Assembly (NCBI GenBank): GCA_038503035.1
Contig: JAVSML010001167.1
Span: 705,903 to 769,902, forward strand
Direction: 5' to 3'
Length of the DNA: 64,000 nucleotides
Origin: Crocodylus rhombifer
Lineage: Eukaryota; Chordata; Crocodylia; Crocodylidae
Within the stretch, counting starts at the first letter, position 1. Each line of letters opens with the position of its first letter. The translations under genes and the position numbers were made by a program. This document shows positions 11,041 to 22,391 of the stretch, piece after piece. The notes beneath the pieces were generated by a model, which saw only the letters and a list, made by a program, of their open reading frames with translations, made no database searches and was not told the DNA's origin.

Positions 11041-13159
11041 ACAGGGTCTTGAAACCCTATCCTGGATGACTGGTTTAACAGCTAAGCTACTGTCTGTTCA
11101 CGGGGTTTTTTCTCCTCGTAACCACAAAGTTTTGCTATGTATTTAAGCCCATTTGCTTTGTTCAGTGTTTCAGTCCTGCCTAGCTTAGGCAGTTCTCTGG
11201 TCAGCTGGTTTGTGAGCATCACTTCATTAGGCACCTAATTACCTCAATGCTTGAGCACCTCACTTGGTTCCTAGGCTAAGGGTTGTGCTAGGTAGCAGCA
11301 TGTCTAGAAATCCAGTGCTGCAACATCCAGTACCTTTGAGGATCTAATTTCAAGGGCCTTGTCCTCCTATCTGTATGCTGGGTAGTACCCTTAATCCAAA
11401 AATAGATCCACTGAATCAAAAGGAATTATCGTGGAGTCAGTCAGTTCCACGAAAACAGCAGGATCCAGTCCTAGATGACAGTATATCCTTGGCAGAGATA
11501 CTGAAGAGTGTTTTCAGAAAAGCCTTTTATTGTTTAAGAATCTCTGTTAGCATTGGGACGTTCTGCTTATCACATTCATCCACCCAATATCACCCCACCC
11601 TTACCGGTCCTTGTCTTGCTGCTTTAAGCACCCAACCTTCAAAGTAACCTTCCCTCGTCGGCATCTAGGCTGCTGTGCCACTTGATCTGGCTTTCTGCCC
11701 ATCTCCGTCATACACTTGGTGTTACTGTTTCCTACTTTGCTCAGCCCCATACACACAGTTGTTTATTGCCTAAGGGCCAAATTAGGGAAGAGGGAGCAAT
11801 ATTTTCCAAGTTCTGCCACTTACAAAAGCTTTGTCTCCTTGGAGAGTCCTTCCTTTTTCAGGGTTTCAATGTCATAGGTGCTAGAGAAGCCTGTGCCTGG
11901 GCATCATATCAGAATCACTTTTGTCAATAAAATGTACGTCTTGAATGTGTGGTCATGAGGAAAAACTTGAAAATGTGAAATGCACATAACCAAATCAGCA
12001 GGGTCTGCACAAAGCCTGAACCAATGGTTTTGTTAACATCATCCCAAAAGAGACCCGCTTCTGGAGAAAAGTGTAACTAAGGAGAAAGGAGAGGAAAAGA
12101 AAAAGGTGTAGCTGGCTTTCTAGTCCACCACAAGGTGATGTACCTTGGCAGCTAGAGTCAGAAAGCATTCTCCGTCTTTGCAACCCCCACCTTCCTAGGA
12201 AGACATGGAAGCTCCCTGCCATTCCAAATGTAGGATGACCTGGGAATGGTACAAGGAAAAAGCTGTTACTCTGTTATGGGCGAGGTCCTGTATGTCTTGG
12301 CATTTTTACAACACTTGACTGCTTTAATCTGCCACTGTTCACTGTGTGTTGGGCAGATCACTCAAAATTTAGTCATGCCCAGTCTCTTTGCCCCTCCTCC
12401 ATATGCTTCATGTATTATGCGGGGCTCTAGCAGATTCCCTTAACACCTTTCTGATTAATGAAAAATATTAAGCAGTGGTTCTCTTCCCATTTTTGATATT
12501 GTGGATAGAGCTAATCCTCACAAATCTGTGACTCTCGTCTCACATGCTTTGATAATCAGTGAAGTAATCAGTAACTTTATTTTGTTATTGAAAGATGAGC
12601 TTTTAGAGAATAAAGTGGGAACAAGGGACAAAGTATCCTTATACCATATTTCCATATTGGTCCTACTCAAATCCTAATTCTGCTGTTACCTCACCACTTC
12701 ACCCTGAACAAGCTCGACTACATGAAAACCTCAAAAAGTGTAACTAAGGAAAAATAGAATGCATATGAATGTTTCAATTCATGCAAAAATTTGCAAAACC
12801 AGATATTATTTCTTTTTCCCCATCAGTTCCCTCTCCCCTGCACACCGTGCATTACTTTTTCTTACCAGATACCTTTGCATCCTACATGTAAGTCACCTGA
12901 TTTTTTAATCCGGATATGGGAGATTGCTAGTATACATCATATGCACACACGTGTGTTTTTACAAACACATTTTTGTTTTCCTGATATTAAAACCTTTTCC
13001 TCAATCAATCTCCATTTCCCAAGATTTTATGTCCCAGTTAACATACCTTCAAAAAAGTTAAAAATCTCAAATTACACAACAGTTGTTTTAAACTCTTTCT
13101 TTTATTCTATTTTAAGTGTGTGGGTTTTAAATTTCATGGGAAAAGAACATGAACTAAAG
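11041..13159. other. Intergenic DNA, no recognised feature
   Basis: I see no splice-bounded coding similarity, RNA gene or clear mobile element here. Open frames such as 12791-13255 have no recognisable domain and AT-rich, non-coding-like composition. Confidence 0.55.
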
Positions 13160-13193
13160 GATTCATTTGATAAAATGAATTATCAAATGAATC
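13160..13193. repeat. Short perfect inverted repeat
   Basis: GATTCATTTGATA (13160-13172) and its exact reverse complement (13181-13193) are separated by 8 nt. An AG dinucleotide run follows at 13215-13229. I can assign no function. Confidence 0.7.
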
Positions 13194-13954
13194 AACCGGG
13201 TTTTTTTGGTAAAAAGAGAGAGAGAGAGATTTCAGCTGTAATACCTCACTGTTGAAATCAGGATTTTTAATTGTAACTTAAAATTAGAGGCCAAATTAAA
13301 AGTTGTCTCTGGCTCAAGGGAAGTCTTTTATTCTCTGCATGCCACTTAGCACTGATCTTGTGAATTAACTTGGGGTTTCCGTGTCCTAATGTAATACAAA
13401 TAACCAGTAATAGCGATCAGTAATTTCATGCTCTGTTGAGGTGCACACCCTTTTCCTCTTACATTTGAATCTTTACATTCAAGCAATAATACACATCCAC
13501 TTTAAGACAAGTATTTGATTGGGGAAAAAAAGGAGACTCAGATGTTCAGCCTATTTCTGATCTCACTGAGGTCAATAATAAAAATCTCATTCACTTCAAG
13601 AGTTGCAAGGGTGGGCAGTCTTGGTCCATCTCTGAGACAGACATTATTGTCCATGCAGCCCAAACCACTTGATTGAAAAAAATTGACATCTGTATAACAG
13701 TCTGCTTTTCACATGCATCAAACAAAATGGTTGAATTCTGGGAACACTCAATACTATGGATTTTAATTTAGGCATTTTCCTTACTGTACTAAATGCATAC
13801 TGTGTTGTACATTTTAAATAGAGTTTTTATCTAGATATAAATACAATTTAATATCTTGGCTAATTAAATAAAACAACCAAATATATTCAGTGAAACAATA
13901 CCTGGCATTTAATGTAATGCTTTACAGTTTCAACGCACTTAAAAACCATTCAGC

Positions 13955-14036
13955 TGCATTCTCAGTGAATATAAACTAGCATACTTCCATTGATTTTAAT
14001 GGACCTACGTCAGTTTAAGCCAACTGAGAATGTGGG
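13955..14036. repeat. Ancient amniote palindromic repeat, both arms
   Basis: Two arms of about 40 bp face each other around CATTGATTTTAATGG. The left arm has ATTCTCAGTGAATATAAAC and the right arm has GTCAGTTTAAGCCAACTGAG. This is the fuller version of the arm seen at 10198-10250. Confidence 0.5.
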
Positions 14037-14040
14037 TCAT

Positions 14041-15764
14041 TAATTATGTTTCACAGTCTCTTTCTGGAGTTAATAAATGCAGAAAATAGTACTAACTACA
14101 TTTACAGATGAAGAAAGAGACTTAAAATAATTTCTTGGGCAACTAGATTCAGGAACCACCTCCTCTCCAAATTCAGGGAAGATGCACGCTAGCCACAGGA
14201 GACAGAAATATAAAACCAGAAGAGATTTAATGATTTGAACCCTGCAGTGGCAAGGTGGCACTCCACTGAGCTGGAGACCAATGAGAATGGGTAAGTTTTG
14301 TTACTAGAGACAATAGGATAGGGAAGAATTGTACATAGATATGTTTCTACTTGTTATCAAGTCCTAAAAAATAGAAACTGCAGCAAATAATCTCTGAAGA
14401 TTCTTCTGGTTGAAGAGTGTACAAGGCATTTGATGATATAATCCACCTATAAAAAGCTATCTAACCATGCAAGGGAGAAAGACAATCCTTGTTATGGATT
14501 CTATACTACAGTCATGCCTACATGGTAAATTCACCATCTATGACAGTTTACACTCAAGCAAACTGCAAGTAGAGAGAGCCAGGTTTGCACAAATGGGCTA
14601 CTTAGTTTATCCCAAGTGCTACATACAGACAGCTATGGTGCTACTTGTCTAGAAAGTCACCCTGCGGAGCAGTACTGAATGCTTGGGGGTGTCACCACCA
14701 GGGTTGTTAAGCTTACCGTGTAGACATAGCCTATGAAAAATGAAAGCACAGTTCTGCCAGGAACAAATCTAACAGGCTGCCTTTCTGGAGACAAGACTCT
14801 GGGATAGGTTACAAAGTCAGTAGGTAAAGGGATATTCCTTCACTGATGATATTCCATGCTGGCATGAGTACCTTACAGATACCTCACAGTTATAGAAGAG
14901 GTCCAGCAATTCAGAAGGATGTTGATGGAGAAGACTCTCAGAGGCACGCACTTCAGGCCATGAAATTGAACTATAGAAAGCAGGGTAACTCTTTTCTTAA
15001 ATATGTAGATGGGTAGGAAGCAAGCTGCATTATATTATGAGGGGATTTCCCACTGAGTGATGTGCCAGGGTTCTTATTCTGTCAATATTACAATGTTCTG
15101 GGAATTTCTGAATATTTTAAGTGAACATTTCCTAACAAGAAGTGTTGCATCCATCCCAGCAGAATTCTGCATATGCTTTTATCTTGATAGATAAAGAAGA
15201 ATTCATCACAAAACTAAAAACTTTGTAGTCGCTTAGGTACAAGTGATTATGACTTTATTCTGTTTGCAATACATGCAATTAAGTCCAACCTAGTAATACA
15301 TGTACTGTGTGCTTTAAAAGGGCCAATTTCACAAAACTGAAAATAATTATGATGCAAATAAATTGGGAGATTTTTACCTGAAAAAAATGAATGAAAGTTG
15401 GGAATATATTTAATAATATTTTGCTAGATCTGGATGAAATCCCACAACTGAAGAAAGTCGCACTGATTAAAGATTAACCTATTTTAAAGAGGAAGGGAAA
15501 GTGGTTAGACAGACTGACTAATACCATTGTTAGGATTCATTTTGTTCCAAATATACTCAGAAAAAAAAAACACGACCTTGCTGTCCTTAACACTAGTGCC
15601 TGTAGGTTTCTTGTGTCCTTTAGTTTTCCCTCTTACATTTCTTACCTCACAATTACTATTAAATTACTATCATCTCCCCTTTTCCCTCTTCATTTTTTTT
15701 GCCATTTATTGTTACGTAAATTGTAGTATCATCAAACAAAACTAATCTGCTAGTTTTTAGAAGT
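14041..15764. other. Intergenic DNA, no recognised feature
   Basis: This is AT-rich sequence without recognisable genes. Diverged SINE-like fragments may be present around 14080-14270, but I cannot align them convincingly. Confidence 0.5.
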
Positions 15765-15916
15765 GTAAATGGAATGACCCAAATAATTATAGGCCTGTCA
15801 TCAATCCAGGCAAAATAATGAAACAGCTGATATGGACCTGGCTAATAAAGAATTAAAGGAAGGCAATATAATTAATCCAAATTAACATGGGTTTTACAGC
15901 TAAGATATTTTGTCAA
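15765..15916 (+). mobile_element. Old CR1 LINE, left part (reverse transcriptase)
   Basis: A decayed reading contains an NNYRPV-like RT motif (NNYRPVINPGKI) and then a segment ending MGFTAK, which corresponds to the RT stretch normally reading QHGF. The match to the old archosaur/turtle CR1 type stops at about 15916 and resumes at 18842 with the next RT segment (ATYTDFSKAF). The two pieces are therefore one interrupted copy. Confidence 0.7.
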
Positions 15917-15921
15917 TCTTT

Positions 15922-17972
15922 TCAGGGTTCCTTTACCCGAAGTTCTTGGGCTCCCCTCTTTGGGGTGGTAAAGGCTACAGTCTTTGCCCTTAATAAAGGC
16001 AAAGGCCTGAGGGCAAAGAAAAAAGCGTACTGGCAGTGGAAGCAGGGGGCAGGGACAAAGGAGAAGTATACCTCCCTGACCGGAGCTTGTAGGGATTTGG
16101 TGAGGAAGGCGAAAGCAGCACAAAAGATTAGATTAGCTTCTGGGATTAAGGATAACAAAAAGTCCTTCTTCAAGTATATAGGTAGCAAGAAGAAGTCTTT
16201 GAGTAACGTTGGACCCCTATGAGGCAGGGCAGGGCAATTGGTGACGGACACGCGAGAGAAGGCAAAACTCTTCAACAAGTTCTTTGCCTCCGTGTTCCTG
16301 TCTCCTGACAATGGGGTGCTCTCGGGTGATAGCGTAGAGAGGCTCAGGAAGGATGCGAGTCCCCCAACTGTTAGTTCAGACCTAGTTAAGGATTACCTGG
16401 ATGGCTTAGATGTGTCCAAGTTGGCGGGCCCGGATGACCTTCATCCACGGGTGCTGAGGGAATTGGCTGGTGTCATTGCGGAGCCATTGGCACGGCTGTT
16501 CAAGGACTCCTGGTGCTCGGGCCGAGTCCCTGAGGACTGGAATTGAGCCAATGTGGTCCCTATCTTCAAGAAGGGGAGGAAGAAAGAGCCTGGCAACTAC
16601 AGGACAGTCAGCCTCACTTCTATCCTGGGGAAGGTCTTTGAAAAAATTATCAAGGGCCACATTTGTGAGAGCCCTGCAGGGGAAGTGATGTTGAGGGGTA
16701 ACCAGCATGGGTTTATGCCAGGCTGATCCTGCCTGACTAACCTGGTCTCTTTCTATGACGAGGTAACAAAGAGCTTAGATGGGAAGGAGAAAGTCCATGT
16801 CATCTTCTTGGACTTCCAGAAGGCCTTCGACACAGTGTCCAACCCAATTCTGGTGGGCAAGCTGAGGGACTGCGGCATTGACAAATGCACAGTCGCATGG
16901 GTGGCAAACTGGCTTCATGAGTGAACCCAGAGGGTGGTGGTTGACGGGTCGATGTCGACCTGGGAGGGTGTGGGCAGCGAGTCCCCTAGGGCTCGGTCCG
17001 TGGGCCAGTGCTGTTCAACATCTTCATTAGCGACCTGGACGAGGGTGTGAAGAGCACCCTGTTCAAGTTCGCTGATGACACCAAGCTGTGGGATAAAATG
17101 AATACACCAGCAGGCAGGGACCGCATCCAGGCAGATCTGGATAGGTTAGAGAAGTGGGTGGATCTGAACAGGATGCAGTTCAACAAGGACAAGTGCAGGG
17201 TGCTGCACCTGGGGAGAGGGAACCAGCATTATGGTTATAGGTTAGGGGCTGACCCTCTTGGCAGCACAGAGGCAGAGAGGGATCTTGGCATCATGATTGA
17301 CTCCAGGATGAATCTGAGTCACCAATGCGATAAAGCAAGAGGCAGAGCCAACCGCACCCTGTCATGGATCAACAGGGGCATCACTAACAGGTCCAGAGAG
17401 GTCTTGCTCCCCCTCTATGCGGTGCTGGTCAGGCTGCAGCTGGAGTACTGTGTCCAGTTCTGGGCACCGCATTTCACGAAAGACATGGAGAACCTGGAGA
17501 GGGTCCAGAGGAGGCCACTTGTACGGTTGAGGGCCTCTGTGGCCAGCCCTATGAGGGAGAGGCTGAGGGACCTGAATCTCTTCAGTCTCCGCAAAAGGAG
17601 ACTGAGGGGGCATCTTGTGGCTGCCTACAACTTTATCAGGGGCCACCAGCAGGGACTCGGGGAAAGTCTGTTCACCAGCGCCCCCCTCGGAGTCATCAGG
17701 AACAATGGCCACAAGCTGAGGGAGGATAGGTTTAGGTTAAATATTAGGAAGAAGTACTTCACTGTAAAGGTGGCCAGAGCCTGGAATAGGCTTCCCAGAG
17801 AGGTGGTGCTCTCACGTTCCCTGGAAATCTTCGAGAAGAGACTGGATAGGCACCTGGCTGGGGTCTTATGACCCCTCCCACCCCCAGTGCTCCTTCCTGC
17901 CCATGTCAGGGGGTTGGACTAGATGATCTGTCTAGGTCCCTTCTGACTCATCGATTCTATGATTCTATGATT
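15922..17972 (+). mobile_element. CR1 LINE, 5'-truncated, RT and 3' end
   Basis: The copy starts in the linker between endonuclease and reverse transcriptase (RAKKKAYWQWKQG ... DNKKSFFKYIGSKKKS). It continues through the RT domain, including FADDTKLW at 17068-17091 with the catalytic DD pair, to the 3' end with two ATTCTATG-type units. It is inactive. In-frame TGA codons occur at 16544, 16724 and 16922, each where CGA (Arg) is expected, and a frameshift lies between 16924 and 17068. The last open stretch (17008-17871) runs to the natural stop. The 5' truncation is typical of CR1. It lies inside the interruption of the older CR1. Confidence 0.9.
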
Positions 17973-18841
17973 CAGTCATTCATAACCCAGTATCACATCT
18001 TATGAGGCCAACAAGGACCAAAGATCCCTTACCCAGTGAAGGTGTGTCCAGACATGAGCCCCTGCACATGCACACTTGTTTGCTATGGCACAAATAATGA
18101 CACATTTGTGTCACTGCTTTGTGTCCTGGGGCGCACCCACTCCAGTACACACACTCCAGCACGCACCAAGTCCCAAGTAGGATATGGGAGGCTAGGGCCA
18201 GTGCCTGTGCTAGCCTCAGCAGCCTTACCTGGCAGTCTCCCAGGGCAGAAGCAACACAAATCCAGCTGCATGGATTCTGCCTGGCAGCCAGAGGATAGCT
18301 CTAGACCAGGGGTGGGCAATTAGTTTGGGCAGAGGGCCACTTGCCCAGTTTTGGCAAGCTGTTGAGCTCCGCATGGGTAGCCCCGCATCTTGACAGGTGC
18401 CCTGCCCCCTGGTTTCTATCTTGTGACCAGAAGTCCCACCCCCTAACCCCTGACCTTTGCCACTAGAAGTTCCTCCCCTTGCCCCCAGAAGTACTCCTTT
18501 CAGCAAGGGGTTTCACCATCTCAGAACCAGAATAATACCAAATTATATTCTAAAAAAACCGAACATCTACAACATAAATTAATTTGATTTGAAAAAATAT
18601 TTTTGTCCTGGTTTACATGCATTTGTGTAGTGTACGTAGCTTAAAATGAAGTCTTATTCTTCTATATTGAGTCATTACAAGAGTAATCTTGTAATTTATC
18701 TATCTACTCTGGGCAGAACCTGTTTCATGATTGGTTAGTTAGGAAACTTTGGCTGTCACAGGGCATTAGTTTCTCCAATGTTCCTGTTCATCATTTCCCT
18801 GCATGCATGGGATTTATAGACCCCATCACAATGCAATTACA
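17973..18841. repeat. Composite block between the two halves of the old CR1
   Basis: Around 18120-18265 the minus strand resembles the interior of the element repeated at about 20071-20530 and 33695-34145 (CCAGGTAAGGCTGCTG and CCTAGCCTCCCATA type segments). At 18307 a hAT-like end begins CAGGGGTGGGCAA, like the left end of the element at 37206, but no matching right end is visible. The remainder (18510-18841) shows nothing recognisable. Confidence 0.45.
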
Positions 18842-19842
18842 AATTTAATTGATAAAGGTGTTGATGCAACGTACACAGACTTCAGTAAGGCATTTGCATT
18901 GCAACTGTTTAAATTCTTGACTAATAAACTCAAATTACATAAAATAATCATAACGTAACAGGCTAACTAATTTCCAAGTCTAAAATGTAACTGTAATTGA
19001 CAAGTGTATTTCTCGTTTGTCCCAAATGGATCAGATTTTGGCCTTACAGCATTTAATATTTTTTTATCAATGACCCGAAAAAAATATAAAATTACTGGCA
19101 AGGATTGCAGAAGACACAAAGAGTGACCTGGAGCGCTTGGTAAATTGGGTCCAAGCAAAGAATATAGTCATACATCTAGCAACAAAGAATACAGGAGGAT
19201 TATATCCTGGAAAGAGGTGGCTCTAACAAAAAAAAAAAAGACTTGAGGGGGGTCATGGTAAGTAATCAGTTCACCATAAGCTCTCAGAATAACGGTAATC
19301 GCCAAAGGGGTCAATGCAGCCCTTGGATATATAAACATGAATATTGAATCAAAGTAAGGTTATATGACTTCATTATTTGGGACTGTTGCTGCGACTGGAA
19401 TGTTCTGTTGTGGTCTCTGTACTTTAAGAAGGCTATCAATAAACTGGAAAGGATTCCAAGAGAAGCTTTGAGAATGATTAAAGGATTAGAAAACACATCT
19501 TAAACTGAAGGACCTAAGGAAGGGTTCAATCTGTTTAATTTAACAAGGCAATACTGAGGGGCGATTGGCTTATAGTCTAAGTACCTACTTGCAGAACAAA
19601 AAAAAGAAAAAAGAAGGATAATAGCTCTTCAGTGTGATTTCAAGCAAAGGTATAACAACATCTGAAGGACAGCAGCTGAAATTTAACTAATTCAGAAATA
19701 AAGAACAGTGAAGGTAATTAATACCTAGAACACTTTATCTAGGGTTGCAGTTTGGACCATGATGAGATATTTTTCTTAAAGACAGTGAAGTCTAATCAGG
19801 AATTAATTCAGAGAAGTCCTGTGACCCGTGTTATATAGGAAG
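18842..19842 (+). mobile_element. Old CR1 LINE, middle part
   Basis: It resumes the old CR1 with GATAAAGGTGTTGATGCAAC, coding for a DATYTDFSKAF-like RT motif. Next come a degenerate FNIF(I)NDL region (19045-19075), then AAGAGTGACCTGGAGCGCTT, then GGATTAGAAAACAC, the order expected in the CR1 RT and C-terminal region. It is heavily decayed by indels and stops. It ends at the 13-bp sequence duplicated on the far side of the next insertion. Confidence 0.75.
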
Positions 19843-20070
19843 GGGTAGTCATTAGCCATATTAATCTGAAGTCAACCAGAAGGCAGAATAAAGTTGCACC
19901 ATATGGATTAACTCAGTGATTTTCAGATTCAAGGTACCCCTTGCTTGACACCCCTCAGAAAATTACCTCTTAATTTTAATTTCATTTTTTCGTTACAGAA
20001 AAATAAAGCAATTCTTTTGTTTGGGTCTAAATACTTTTGACACAATGGATTCCCATTTGAAATTTATGGC

Positions 20071-20530
20071 TGCATCTAGCTAACCACGACCGTGCAGCAT
20101 GTGGCACCACAGACAAGTCTGTGGCGCCACATACTCACATTCAGGTGTTCTTTGCATTGTGAGGGAGCAGTGCAGGGCGGGGGTTGACCCCTGGATATCC
20201 AGGGGTCAAAAAAAACCCATGCAGAAAAAAAAAGCAGATCAGTACATGCAGGGGCGGTATGCACTGTTTAAAACCAGAGCCTGGTCAGCGTCCGGCCAAG
20301 TTCTGAGCGGCAAGATCACTGCTGCTGCAGCCCCAGGAGGCCCCAGGCAAAGCTGCTGGGGCCAGCCCAATGCTGGCTCCAGCCTCCCCTACCCCACCCA
20401 AAGTAACTTGCCATACTGCAAAGCACATATGGCTCAGGTGTTCCCCAGGGACAACTATCAGCAGCACAAAGTGTCCCACTGCTAGTTTTCTCGAAGGAAC
20501 CAAAAAGTCAATGTTTGTGTGGATACGGCT
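20071..20530 (+). mobile_element. Small non-autonomous element with internal palindrome (copy 1)
   Basis: It is homologous to 33695-34145. Shared segments include GTGGCACCACAGACA-like text, CCCTGGATATCCAGGGG, an A-run, GGCAAGATCACTGCTGCTGC, CTGGGGCCAGCCC and CCTCCCCTACCCCAC. The flanks AATTTATG and ATTTTATG may be an 8-bp duplication (seven of eight). No protein is encoded. Boundaries are approximate. Confidence 0.6.
20184..20209. repeat. 26-bp perfect palindrome
   Basis: Each half reads TTGACCCCTGGAT inward, with no spacer, and it is followed by a run of eight A (20208-20215). The related element at 33695-34145 keeps the palindrome core at about 33819-33838, also followed by an A-run. Confidence 0.85.
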
Positions 20531-20738
20531 TATTTTATGAATCATGTTTGCACACCTAACAGTGTATTGTGTGGTATCCTGCAGCACCCTTGAAAGAATT
20601 TCAAAGTACCGTGGTTGGAAAATTTCTGAACTAACGAAATCAGCAATGCATAAGTGTGTGAAAAGAAAATCTCATTTCATCAGATGTGTAACATCAGCAT
20701 GCAAAGCTTATGCATCTTTGAATTAGTTATATAGGAAG

Positions 20739-20778
20739 TCAGACTAAATGATCACAATAGTGTCTTCTAACCAATAGC
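20739..20778 (+). mobile_element. Old CR1 LINE, 3' tail
   Basis: TCAGACTAAATGATCACAAT followed by AGTGTCTTCT is the conserved 3' terminal region of this CR1 type. It continues the copy interrupted at 19842 by the insertion described above. Confidence 0.7.
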
Positions 20779-20867
20779 GCTTCCTGAGTTTACAGTTTAT
20801 AAATTTATGGTCAAAAAACTTGCAAAAGTGAACACAATTCAAGAGACATAAATAGCATTGAACCTAT

Positions 20868-21008
20868 TTTACCAGTTGTGAAATAGGCTTATGGGGATGC
20901 TGAGTTTTTGCCAAAGATCACACAGTGATTTATTGACAAAGCAAAGTTTAGAATTCAGAAGTTCTTTACTTCCAATGTAATGCTTAACCTGCTAGGTAGA
21001 CCACTTTG
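20868..21008 (+). repeat. MIR-like SINE fragment
   Basis: TATGGGGATGCTGAG, then CCAAAGATCACACAGTG, and an end reading CTTAACCTGCTAGGTAGACC match the 3' half of MIR-type SINEs (GGTCACACAGC and CTAACCACTAGACC in intact copies). Confidence 0.65.
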
Positions 21009-21142
21009 CCCAAAGCCAAAGTATAACAGCTGACTTGTTAATAAAGAACCTGAATTTACATGTTTCCGATGCCTGGTCTGCATGTAATATTTGAACATTT
21101 GTTCCTATTAGGGGCTTCTCAGATGTTTGTCATAGTGTAGGC

Positions 21143-21348
21143 CAGAAATGGCCAACCTGCAGCAAAAGTGGCATAAGCAGCCTCTGTGTAGAGCATGCAG
21201 CAGATGAGGAAGGGGACAGACAGCGTAACAGCAGATGGAGTAGAAAGCAGAGCAGCTGATTAAGCAGGGGAAAGGGCATGGAATAACACTCAGGGAGGGT
21301 GTGGAGTTAATTTGTGGCACATCTGCCAAAAAGGCTGGTTCTCACCTG
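21143..21348. mobile_element. hAT-type non-autonomous element with 8-bp TSD (7/8)
   Basis: The flanks GTGTAGGC (21135-21142) and GTATAGGC (21349-21356) agree at seven of eight positions. The element begins CAGAAATGGCCAACC and ends CTCACCTG, with an inverted GGCTGGTT-like segment on the right. It is 206 bp long and non-coding. Confidence 0.7.
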
Positions 21349-21356
21349 GTATAGGC

Positions 21357-22391
21357 CATGTCTTAATATGAAGATTGTCTCATGGAACCTCCTTTTATAT
21401 TTGTGATCAGTCTGACAGCCTTCCCTTCCATTCAGTTGTCCAGACCATCCTTTCTCCTGTTTACAATCACACAGCATTTCCAGAAATCTTTTTAATGAAA
21501 ACTATATAGCGCCAACCATCATTGTACTATTGTTAGTTAACTGACATTTGGCATAAACCTAGATGGACACTTTTCCAAAGATGAAGGTTGTTCAGCATTT
21601 TGATTTGGAGCCATCCCTCAGCTAGAAGAGCAAACTTGAGAACAACTTTGAGCAGTGGTAAAAGTGAGATTGAAAAGAATCTCAAAATTAATTTCACATG
21701 AGACTACCTAAACAGGGGTTGTGAGTCTCATCTTAGAGGTCCAACACTGCAGAGACCTAGGGTAATATACTGACTGTAATAAAATCAACTGGACTTTGGC
21801 TCTTGACCTTAGTGAGACCAGGATTCCACTTGAATTCCAGTTTCCTCAAGATAACCTGAAGGAATCCCTGGGTCTCCTCGATTCCTCCCAGAAATAAAAA
21901 AAAAAAAATGTAGATTACAATGTCAGCCTCCTATAAAAGTTTTGACCAATTTGCCGTGATTTGATTATTTGTCGAATAATCTGGAAGTATATATGGATAC
22001 AATTAAGAGTGCTGAAACTGCGACTAAAACCACAAGGGAAAAAAACACACAGCTGGAGTTCTCATTTTACAGTGCAGATAAACTCTAAAAAGTGATTCTG
22101 TAAATTGGCATCATGGGGGTCTATGTTTTTTGCCTCTCAATTAGCACAGACTCAAATGCATTCAGTTTGTAACTAATTCTTAGTAACTGCTCCACAGACT
22201 CACCCTCCTAATCTGGAAGTCAAGCTTTATGGTACTTTTTCTAGTTTTCATGTCAACACTGAAGAAACTCCAGTCAGTCATAACTCACTGAAAAATGTAT
22301 TCATCCATAGACATAGCAGCTCTGTAGTAAAAAGTAACAAAAATAAATGTATCAGTAAAGCAAATGAATAGACCTTAGAATATTTAAGCAG
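21357..22391. other. Intergenic DNA, no recognised feature
   Basis: This is AT-rich sequence with no structure I can classify. Confidence 0.5.

Larger units (their letters stand above)
19914..20628 (+). mobile_element. hAT-type element, split by a nested insertion
   Basis: The ends are CAGTGATTTTCAGATTC and, on the reverse strand, CAGAAATTTTCCAACC. The flanks GATTAACT and AACTAACG agree at five of eight positions, so any target duplication is old. The interior follows the copy at 9008-9275 up to about 20070 and resumes after about 20530 (GCACACCTAACAG). The middle is foreign. Confidence 0.65.
19843..20738 (+). mobile_element. 883-bp insertion with 13-bp TSD inside the old CR1
   Basis: GTTATATAGGAAG occurs at 19830-19842 and again at 20726-20738. 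The first copy is preceded by the correct CR1 3' region and the second is followed by the correct continuation (GTCAGACTAAATGATCAC). This marks a target-site duplication. The outer inserted parts (about 19843-19913 and 20629-20725) contain AGTTGCACCATATGGATTAA, TCATCAGATG and AAAGCTTATGCATC, which resemble a widespread reptile element with a TCATCAGATG hallmark, possibly Penelope-related. The class is uncertain; the duplication is directly visible. Confidence 0.7.

Noticed and set aside
12791..13255. 154-codon plus-strand frame
   Set aside because: No recognisable domain; AT-rich, includes a palindrome and an AG microsatellite.
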